Source: Actinomycetota bacterium (GTDB taxonomy: Bacteria; Actinomycetota; Actinomycetes; Actinomycetales; Microbacteriaceae). From it: 5,839 bases of DNA. The stretch covers positions 1 to 5,839 of the forward strand of contig VGAV01000168.1 of the NCBI GenBank assembly GCA_016870695.1. The letters run 5' to 3'. Both the position numbers and the translations under genes were made by a program. This document shows positions 1 to 4,674 of the stretch, piece by piece. Under the pieces are notes generated by a model that did not search any database, had not been told where the DNA came from, and saw only the letters and a list, made by a program, of their open reading frames with translations. The first letter of the stretch is position 1. Each line of letters opens with the position of its first letter.

Positions 1-663
1 GCCGAGATGAATGCGGCGTTCGGCATTCCGGCGAGCCGCAGCCTCGTGGTGCCCAACCCGGCGATGGCCAAGGTGCGCGAGCGCACGCCGGTCCCGCGCG
101 TGCCCGGGACCGCGGCCGGCGTGCAACTGGTCCTCGCGTGCCGCCTGGTCCCTCAGAAGAACCCCGAGCTGGCGCTGTCGGTCGCCGAGGAGCTCGTCCG
201 GCGCGGCATCCCGACCGAGGTGGTCTCGTTCGGTGGTGGACCGCTGCTCGCGCAGATGACCGCGGAGGCCGAGCGCCGCGGCGTCGCGTTCACGAGTCAC
301 GGGTGGGTGGAGGACTGGATCTCGCACTTCGGTCCGACGTCGGTCGTGCTCCTGCCGTCGCACCGCGAGGGGCTCGGCAACGTCCTCATCGAGGCCGCGG
401 CACGCGGGGTGCCCTCCGTGGCCATCTCCACCGCGCTCGGCGTCGCCGACGCCATCATCCCCGGGGTGACCGGCGAGCTCGCCGCCAGTGCGGACCCGGC
501 GGCGGTCGCGGACGCGGTCGAGGAGGCGGCGGGCCTCGACGTCGGCGGCATCGACGACTGGCTGGACAGATTCGGCGCGGATGCCAGTGCGACGCTGCTC
601 GAGAAGGCGGTGACCCGGGCCGTGGTGCGGTCGGGCAGCGCGGTCGGCGAACCGCGCGCGTGA
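1..663 (+). CDS. GT4-type glycosyltransferase, C-terminal part (5' end outside window)
   Basis: This is the C-terminal nucleotide-sugar-binding half of a GT-B fold glycosyltransferase, probably family GT4, which transfers a sugar to a growing lipid-linked glycan at the cytoplasmic face of the membrane. The frame is open from base 1, so the ATG at base 7 is probably internal; about 220 residues are present where complete GT4 enzymes usually have 350-400. Visible features are the start of the second Rossmann domain (LVLACRLVPQKNPELAL, about bases 124-174), a GGGP loop and an EX7E motif in SHREGLGNVLIEAAARGVP, with the two glutamates at bases 367-369 and 391-393. A GVTGEL segment follows, typical of the region after the donor site. 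Its stop codon overlaps a GTG inside a repeated junction leading to the GH5 gene. Donor and acceptor sugars cannot be read from the sequence. The family call is strong; the specific role is inferred from the neighbours. Confidence 0.9.
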   Translation, partial: AEMNAAFGIPASRSLVVPNPAMAKVRERTPVPRVPGTAAGVQLVLACRLVPQKNPELALSVAEELVRRGIPTEVVSFGGGPLLAQMTAEAERRGVAFTSHGWVEDWISHFGPTSVVLLPSHREGLGNVLIEAAARGVPSVAISTALGVADAIIPGVTGELAASADPAAVADAVEEAAGLDVGGIDDWLDRFGADASATLLEKAVTRAVVRSGSAVGEPRA

Positions 664-716
664 GGGTCCGGGAACCGCGCGCGTGAGGGCCCGGGGGCGG
701 CGAACCGCGCGCGTGA
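649..716 (+). repeat. Triplicated junction repeat carrying the GTGA stop/start
   Basis: The 15-mer gaaccgcgcgcgtga occurs three times, at 649-663, 672-686 and 702-716. The first two copies belong to a 23-bp unit that differs at only one base (gggtccgg versus gggcccgg after the GTGA). The third follows 30 bp after the second and departs after the GTGA. Copy 1 contains the TGA stop of the upstream glycosyltransferase, and copies 2 and 3 give the in-frame GTG candidates (683, 713) of the GH5 gene. The arrangement looks like a tandem duplication of an ancestral 4-base overlap. Confidence 0.85.
660..686 (+). other. 8-codon relay ORF between glycosyltransferase and GH5 gene
   Basis: A GTG at 660-662 overlaps the glycosyltransferase stop (GTGA, 660-663). 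It opens a frame of eight codons (V/M-R-V-R-E-P-R-A) closed by TGA at 684-686, which in turn overlaps the GTG at 683 used by the GH5 gene. A terminating ribosome could therefore step from one overlap to the next. Whether this mini-frame is translated is unknown; it may simply be a by-product of the junction duplication. No function is claimed for the peptide. Confidence 0.35.
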
Positions 717-1867
717 CGGCCGCCGTGACGACGGTTCTCGCGTCGGCCCTCGTCCTCAGCGGGTGCCTGCCCGAGGGCACGCCGCCCACCCCCCGCCCCG
801 AGATCGTCACGCCGCCGCCCGACGCGCTCGCGGACTACCTGGCCGGGGAGCCGTACCTGCGCGGCGTCAACATCTACAGCTTCGTCCTGGCCGGCGCGGG
901 CGCCGACGCGGCGACGCTCGGGGAGCCCGCGTCCAGCTACGCGTTCCTCGCCGGCCGCGGGATCACCTCCGTCCGGCTCGCGGTCCCGTGGCAGCGGCTG
1001 CAGGTCATCCCCGACGGAGGGACCGCCGCGGACGGGCTCGCGCAGCCGGTCGACCAGGACGCCCTGGCGGCGGTGGTCCGGGAGGTGCGGACGGCGTGGG
1101 AGGCGGGGGTGCGCACGGTCGTCGACCTGCACAACGGCTGCACGTACCCGTGGGGAGCGGGGCCGTACGTCGAAGGGAGCCTCGCGTGCGGCGCGGGCAT
1201 CGACGAAGGGCACGTCCGCACGATCTGGGGAGCGTTGGCGGGTGCCCTGCGCGACGAGCCGGGCGTGGCCGCCTTCGACGTCTTCAACGAGCCGCGGTGG
1301 TCCGTCGGCGTGGACACCTACCGTCACTACGCGCAGGTGGCCGTCGACGCGATCCGCGAGACGGGCGCCGTGCAGCCGGTCTGGGTGGAGGGGATCCTCA
1401 GCGAGGAGCGCGGCCGTCTCGCCGCCATCGCCCCCGACGGGCCGTGGATCGTCGACCCGCTGGGGCGGGTCGTGTACTCCGAGCACTTCTACGCCGACTC
1501 GGACGGCGCGGTCTACGGGGACGTGGAGGATCCCGAGCGCGTGCTGACCCAGCTCGGCACGTTCGGCGACTGGTGCACGACCTGGCAGGTGCACTGCGCG
1601 GTGGGCGAGGTCGGGTGGCCCTCCGGCGGCGAGGGCGGCGTGCAGTCCGCCGCGGACGCCGCCGCGTGGAACGCGCTGTTCACGCGGTTCTACGACATCG
1701 CCGACGAGGACGGGCTCGACGTCATGTACTTCGGCGCCACCAGCACCCGCACCGTCGGGACGCTGCTCGCGTACGTGTCGAGCGCCCCCGGTCTGCCGTC
1801 GTCGACCGGCATCGACACGGCGTTGTCGCAGGCGGCCGTCATCGAGGCGCATCTGCCGCCGCGGTGA
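683..1867 (+). CDS. Lipoprotein glycoside hydrolase, GH5-like (cellulase family)
   Basis: This is a predicted extracytoplasmic, lipid-anchored retaining glycoside hydrolase of 394 residues. The GTG at 683 is preferred because it gives a basic N-terminus (MRARGRRTARV), a hydrophobic stretch and a lipobox LSGC with the acylated Cys at residue 28. Starting at the GTG at 713 would remove the positive charges. A Pro-rich spacer (about 29-47) leads to a TIM-barrel-like domain with GH5 landmarks: R98xxxxW103, D148-L-H150-N, the acid/base E203 in DVFNEP, E267-H-F-Y270, and the probable nucleophile E309 in GEVGWPS. Two close Cys pairs (153/169 and 298/305) suggest disulfides, which fits export. The usual Trp after the eighth strand is not obvious; the region reads DVMYFGATSTRT. 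The gene follows a glycosyltransferase with only 19 bases between them, so it may trim or release the polysaccharide made here. The substrate and GH5 subfamily are not resolved. Confidence 0.85.
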   Translation: MRARGRRTARVTAAVTTVLASALVLSGCLPEGTPPTPRPEIVTPPPDALADYLAGEPYLRGVNIYSFVLAGAGADAATLGEPASSYAFLAGRGITSVRLAVPWQRLQVIPDGGTAADGLAQPVDQDALAAVVREVRTAWEAGVRTVVDLHNGCTYPWGAGPYVEGSLACGAGIDEGHVRTIWGALAGALRDEPGVAAFDVFNEPRWSVGVDTYRHYAQVAVDAIRETGAVQPVWVEGILSEERGRLAAIAPDGPWIVDPLGRVVYSEHFYADSDGAVYGDVEDPERVLTQLGTFGDWCTTWQVHCAVGEVGWPSGGEGGVQSAADAAAWNALFTRFYDIADEDGLDVMYFGATSTRTVGTLLAYVSSAPGLPSSTGIDTALSQAAVIEAHLPPR

Positions 1868-1906
1868 GCGCTGCTCCGGGCCGGGCGCGGTCCGGCCGCG
1901 GGACGC

Positions 1907-2043
1907 GACGGCGGCCGGTTCCCGCCGCGTGGCGACGGCGGAGAGCCCCCCGGGACCGCGGACGGTTCCCGCCGCGTGGCGAGGTCGAGGGCCCCCGACG
2001 GCGGACGGGTCCCGCCGCGTGGCGACGGCGGAGAGCCCCCCGG
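1907..2043. repeat. Three degenerate 43-47 bp tandem repeats between convergent genes
   Basis: Most of the 176-base gap between the GH5 gene and the convergent hydrolase gene is made of three related units beginning near 1907, 1954 and 1997. Units one and three share an identical 33-base block (1921-1953 and 2011-2043). The middle unit matches through cccgccgcgtggcga (1968-1982) and then diverges. The last unit ends directly at the stop codon of the minus-strand hydrolase. The remaining bases 1868-1906 are GC-rich with nothing recognisable. Confidence 0.85.
1922..2031. terminator. Possible bidirectional GC hairpin terminators inside the repeats
   Basis: Units one and three each contain the inverted pair ccgccg/cggcgg (1922-1927 with 1936-1941, and 2012-2017 with 2026-2031), with an 8-base spacer that could add two more pairs around a bulged A. 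A further imperfect stem, cgggacc with ggttcccg minus one bulged T, lies at 1951-1971. The position between two convergent genes is right for terminators of both transcripts. No T-run follows on either strand, so these would have to be the tail-less type often proposed in high-GC actinobacteria. No folding energy was computed. Confidence 0.35.
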
Positions 2044-3420
2044 TCAGTTCTTGATGATCAGGCGCACCGCCGACGACGTGCCGACGTTCCCCGCGGCATC
2101 CGTCGCCTTCGCCGTGATCGCGTAGGTGCCGTTGCGGATGTTGCGGGTGTCGTAGGGGGCACGCCATTCCGAGGCGCTCACCTTGGTGGCATCCGCGATC
2201 TTGTTCGTGCCGACGTACACACCGACGGCGGTCACCCCGACGGCGTCGGTGGCGGACACGCGGAGCGTCACGACGGCCGAGACGGTCGTCGAGTCCGCCG
2301 GCGCGATGATCGACACCGCCGGGGCGACCGTGTCGCGCGTCGGGGTCGGCGTGGGAGTCGGCGTGGGCGTCGCGGTCTTCGTGGGCGTCGGGGACGGGCT
2401 CGCCGTGGGCGTCGCGGTCTTCGTCGGCGTGGGGCTCGCGGTCGGCGTCGGGGTGGCGGTCGCGGTCGCCGTCGCGGTGGGCGTCGGCGTGGCCACGACC
2501 GGGAAGCTGCCCCAGCGGCCCATCGCCGCGACGAAGTCCGAGGCCGCGAAGCCCGGTGTGTTGTGCCCGTTCGTGTGCGTGCGCACCGACGCCTCCGCGG
2601 CGACCGGCAGGGCCCGCTCGCGCAGCAGCAGGCCGTGCTGCTCCGGCGGGACGATGGTGTCGGTTCCGCTCGGCGAGGACACCACGACCCGCAGCTTCGT
2701 GCCCGTCCACGTCGACGCGGGCAGACGCGCCGGGTTGCGTGCCTCGATGGCGGCGAGGTCGTCGCCGTAGGCGAGGATGACCGAGGCCTGGCTGCGACCG
2801 CCCTGGTCGTACATGGCCCGCAGGTCGTAGCTGGCGTTCACGCCGTACATGCCGACGATGTTCGGGATGAGGCGCATGCCGTAGACCTCGGTGGCCAGGA
2901 TGCCGCCGCCCGAGGTGGAGCGCAGGGTGTTCGCTGACACGGTGAACAGCCGGGCGATGTAGTCCCAGCCGGCCTGCTGGAGGGCGAGCGCGGTCGGGTT
3001 CGTGTACAGCGTGCCGCCGGCCTTCTGGCAGATCGCGATGCCGCCCTTGTCGACCGTCGACAGCGCGGGGGAGCGGTACCCGCCCTCGAGCGCGTTGTGG
3101 TCGCCGCCGGAGCCGTGGTAGTACCACACGACCGGGACGGGCACCCCGCTCTGGGGCTTGATCGTCCGCGGGACGTAGATGCGCGCCGGGTCCTTCGAGA
3201 TGGTGACGCAGATGTTGTCGAACACCACCCCGGTCGCGGTCACGTCCTCCTTGCGCGTGTACTCGCCGGGCAGCGTGGGCGTCGGTGCGGCCGTCGCCGC
3301 CGCCGCCGAGAGCACCGCCCCCGAGCCGAGCGCGACCGTTCCGGCCCCCGCGAACATGCCCGCAAGGAGTCCGCGGCGCGAGACGCCCGCCCGCTCGCCC
3401 GTCGTCGAAGCATCCGTCAT
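2044..3420 (-). CDS. Secreted (Tat) alpha/beta-hydrolase with Thr/Pro linker and Ig-like domain
   Basis: This is a predicted exported hydrolase of 458 residues, possibly an esterase or lipase-like enzyme acting on an ester-bearing matrix or polysaccharide. The start at 3420 (MTDASTTG) sits 8 bases after a GGGGGA Shine-Dalgarno sequence (3434-3429); the adjacent ATG at 3423 is also possible. Residues 13-18 (VSRRGL) form a twin-arginine motif, followed by a hydrophobic Ala/Gly-rich segment and likely cleavage near residue 45. The alpha/beta-hydrolase region (about 60-305) has an oxyanion-type HGSGG (102-106), a probable nucleophile S170 in STSGGG, D254 in SGTDTIVP and H286 in GHNTPG. The elbow is S-x-S-G-G instead of the usual G-x-S-x-G. 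A Thr/Pro/Ala linker (about 311-361) leads to a C-terminal bacterial Ig-like domain (about 366-457; IIAPADS, TDAVGV, ATDAAGNVG) resembling the Pfam Big_7 type. The substrate is unknown; the EPS role is inferred only from context. Confidence 0.8.
   Translation of the reverse strand: MTDASTTGERAGVSRRGLLAGMFAGAGTVALGSGAVLSAAAATAAPTPTLPGEYTRKEDVTATGVVFDNICVTISKDPARIYVPRTIKPQSGVPVPVVWYYHGSGGDHNALEGGYRSPALSTVDKGGIAICQKAGGTLYTNPTALALQQAGWDYIARLFTVSANTLRSTSGGGILATEVYGMRLIPNIVGMYGVNASYDLRAMYDQGGRSQASVILAYGDDLAAIEARNPARLPASTWTGTKLRVVVSSPSGTDTIVPPEQHGLLLRERALPVAAEASVRTHTNGHNTPGFAASDFVAAMGRWGSFPVVATPTPTATATATATPTPTASPTPTKTATPTASPSPTPTKTATPTPTPTPTPTRDTVAPAVSIIAPADSTTVSAVVTLRVSATDAVGVTAVGVYVGTNKIADATKVSASEWRAPYDTRNIRNGTYAITAKATDAAGNVGTSSAVRLIIKN
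2338..2490 (-). repeat. Thr/Pro linker minisatellite in the hydrolase gene
   Basis: This in-frame low-complexity tract encodes alternating Thr-Pro and Thr-Ala dipeptides with a few Ser and Lys, forming an extended linker between the catalytic and Ig-like domains. Within it a 20-base block is repeated exactly at 2363-2382 and 2405-2424. The period is 42 bases, or 14 codons, around the TKTATPT segment. Such linkers are common in secreted actinobacterial enzymes and are often O-mannosylated. The repeat could change length by slippage in whole dipeptide steps without breaking the frame. Confidence 0.85.
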
Positions 3421-3429
3421 CATGACCAT

Positions 3430-3434
3430 CCCCC
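3430..3434 (-). promoter_or_regulatory. Ribosome binding site of the secreted hydrolase
   Basis: On the minus strand GGGGG (followed by A at 3429) precedes three closely packed ATG codons at 3429, 3423 and 3420. The first abuts the G-run and is too close to be used. Spacing from GGGGGA is 5 bases to 3423 and 8 bases to 3420, which favours 3420 and the protein start MTDASTTG. Confidence 0.55.
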
Positions 3435-3438
3435 ATGG

Positions 3439-3458
3439 GCCCGGCCCGTCTTCCGGGC
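3439..3458 (-). promoter_or_regulatory. Leader hairpin just upstream of the hydrolase ribosome binding site
   Basis: GCCCGG at 3439-3444 is the reverse complement of CCGGGC at 3453-3458, giving a 6-bp GC stem with an 8-base loop. An alternative 5-bp stem (3444-3448 with 3454-3458) competes for the same right arm. The hairpin ends about 4 bases before the Shine-Dalgarno sequence in the transcript, so it could influence initiation. In DNA this GC-rich, such stems arise easily by chance. Confidence 0.25.
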
Positions 3459-3644
3459 GCCGACAGCCGGCTCCCGTCCCCTGCCCGCCATCCTGGCCGT
3501 TCGGCGCACGCCCCAGATGAACGGCGTATGACAAGTTCGACTCGCTGCGTAAAAAGCCGTCCGAGGCCCCTCCTGCCCGCGATACATTCCTCGCGAACGC
3601 GGAGTCCACCAGCGCGTCTCAGGCAAGCACACGGTCGGTTGTGG

Positions 3645-3668
3645 GGAAACGATCCGATCGCGTGAGTT
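3645..3668 (+). promoter_or_regulatory. Candidate ECF-sigma-type promoter with internal palindrome
   Basis: GGAAA at 3645-3649 and GTT at 3666-3668, separated by 16 bases, resemble the GGAAY...GTT pattern of extracytoplasmic-function sigma factor promoters in actinobacteria. The spacer contains the odd-length palindrome cgatccgatcg (3650-3660), which could be an operator. Transcription from here would begin roughly 7-10 bases after GTT, beyond the TTG at 3667, and would leave a leader of about 40 bases before the ATG at 3715. The motif is short, so chance occurrence is quite possible. Confidence 0.22.
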
Positions 3669-3714
3669 GGGGGTGGGGTCTTCATCGACCCTGCATGAGG
3701 AAAGCGGGTCGGCC

Positions 3715-4674
3715 ATGGCATGGCGCATACCTGGATCGGGCGGCAAGGCCGCTCTGGTGTGCTCGACGGGGGGACACCTCGCCGAGCTGTTGCGGTTGGA
3801 GGCCTCCTTCGGGCGGCATCCCGACTCGCTCTGGATCACCTTCGACACACCGCAGAGCCGGCAGCTGCTGGAAGGACGACGCGTCGCGATGCTGCCGTAC
3901 ATCGGCCCGCGCGACCTCCGCGGCACGCTCGCCGCGGTCGGGCCCATCCACCGCTTCCTGCGGTCCGAGCCCTTCGACGCCGCGATCAGCACGGGCGCCG
4001 CCGTGGCCACGGCCGCCCTGCCGCTCGCGGCGAGCCTCGGCATCGCGTCGACGTACGTCGAGAGCGTGTGCCGGGTCGAGGGCCCGTCCACCACCGGCCG
4101 GCTGCTGCAGAACGTCCCGGCCGTCCACCTGCGGACGCAGACCCCGGCCTGGGCGGGCGGTCGCTGGCACGAGTGCCAGAGCGTCCTCAGCACGTACCGC
4201 CCGACGCCGCGGCGCCGAACCGGCCGGCGCCTCTTCGTGACCCTCGGGACCATCCGCGGATACCGCTTCGACTCGCTCGTGGACGCCCTGCTCGCGAGCG
4301 GGCTCGTCGACGACAGCACCGTGTGGCAGCTCGGCGAGACCAGCCGCGACGACCTGCCGGGACGCGTGTACGACGAGATGCCGCCGGAGCAGTTCGTCGA
4401 GGAGGCCCTGAACGCCGACATCGTCATCAGCCACGCCGGCGTCGGCACCCTCCTCGAGATGCTCTCGCTCGGCGTCTTCCCGGTCATCGCGACCCGCGCC
4501 GCCGCCCGGGGGGAGCACGTCGACGACCACCAGGCCGAGATCGCCGCCCTCGTCAACGAGCTGGGCATCGGCATCGCCGTCGACGGCCCCGACGTCACCG
4601 CCGCCGTCCTCGACGTTGCCGCGACCCGGGCGATCGTCGACGACCTCGCCGCACCCGTCCGGCGGGCCGCGTGA
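3715..4674 (+). CDS. Single-chain Alg14-Alg13-like (PssD-PssE/MurG-like) glycosyltransferase
   Basis: This 319-residue GT-B enzyme probably transfers a sugar from a UDP-sugar to a lipid-linked intermediate at the inner face of the membrane. The N-terminal half resembles Alg14/PssD, the membrane-recruiting and acceptor-binding partner: CSTGGHLAELLRL (16-28) and the YVES..R block (114-120). The C-terminal half resembles Alg13/PssE and the GT28 C-terminal domain: RRLFVTLGTIRG (171-182), SHAGVGTLLEML (239-250) and DDHQAE (270-275). In many bacteria these halves are two proteins; here they are one chain. The ATG at 3715 is chosen because an AGGAAAG element (3698-3704) lies 10 bases upstream and the protein then begins just before the first strand. 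A TTG at 3667 would add 16 poorly conserved-looking residues. Its stop overlaps the next start (GTGA, 4671-4674), so the two genes are co-translated. Donor specificity cannot be read. Confidence 0.87.
   Translation: MAWRIPGSGGKAALVCSTGGHLAELLRLEASFGRHPDSLWITFDTPQSRQLLEGRRVAMLPYIGPRDLRGTLAAVGPIHRFLRSEPFDAAISTGAAVATAALPLAASLGIASTYVESVCRVEGPSTTGRLLQNVPAVHLRTQTPAWAGGRWHECQSVLSTYRPTPRRRTGRRLFVTLGTIRGYRFDSLVDALLASGLVDDSTVWQLGETSRDDLPGRVYDEMPPEQFVEEALNADIVISHAGVGTLLEMLSLGVFPVIATRAAARGEHVDDHQAEIAALVNELGIGIAVDGPDVTAAVLDVAATRAIVDDLAAPVRRAA

Larger units (their letters stand above)
3421..3714. promoter_or_regulatory. Divergent intergenic region between hydrolase and glycosyltransferase
   Basis: These 294 bases separate two divergent starts and should contain both promoters. 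GC content is visibly lower than in the flanking genes, especially at 3522-3556 and 3636-3660, where A and T runs such as gtaaaaag occur. A TACATT hexamer at 3583-3588 is a fair -10 candidate on the plus strand but lacks a convincing -35. No riboswitch or clear housekeeping promoter was recognised. The long minus-strand frame that continues upstream of the hydrolase start to about 3609 has no coding character and is treated as leader. Confidence 0.5.

Noticed and set aside
1907..2043. CRISPR-like array
   Set aside because: There are only three degenerate units with no constant repeat and variable spacer pattern, and no cas genes are present. Tandem repeats with hairpins between convergent genes are the better description.
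2183..2770. Plus-strand frame with a VGVGVGV-rich translation resembling an elastin-like protein
   Set aside because: It is the antisense reading of the Thr/Pro linker minisatellite in the hydrolase gene; the apparent repeat follows from the linker codons.
3522..3565. A sigma-70 promoter for the hydrolase on the minus strand (TTTACG with CATACG, 17-base spacing)
   Set aside because: The match to -35 is 4 of 6 and to -10 only 3 of 6, with the key first and last T missing. This is too weak to list as a site.
3421..3609. N-terminal extension of the hydrolase to an ATG at 3609
   Set aside because: The extension lacks family similarity and would place about 63 residues before a Tat signal, which needs to be near the N-terminus. 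A good ribosome binding site lies just before 3420.
3667..3714. TTG start for the Alg14-Alg13-like glycosyltransferase
   Set aside because: There is no well-placed ribosome binding site, the added 16 residues look like leader, and the ATG at 3715 lies next to the first conserved strand with AGGAAAG upstream.
455..3721. A very long open frame on the minus strand covering three genes
   Set aside because: It is an artefact of high GC. The translation is Arg/Gly/Ala-rich low complexity with no domains, and it overlaps the well-supported GT4, GH5 and hydrolase genes.
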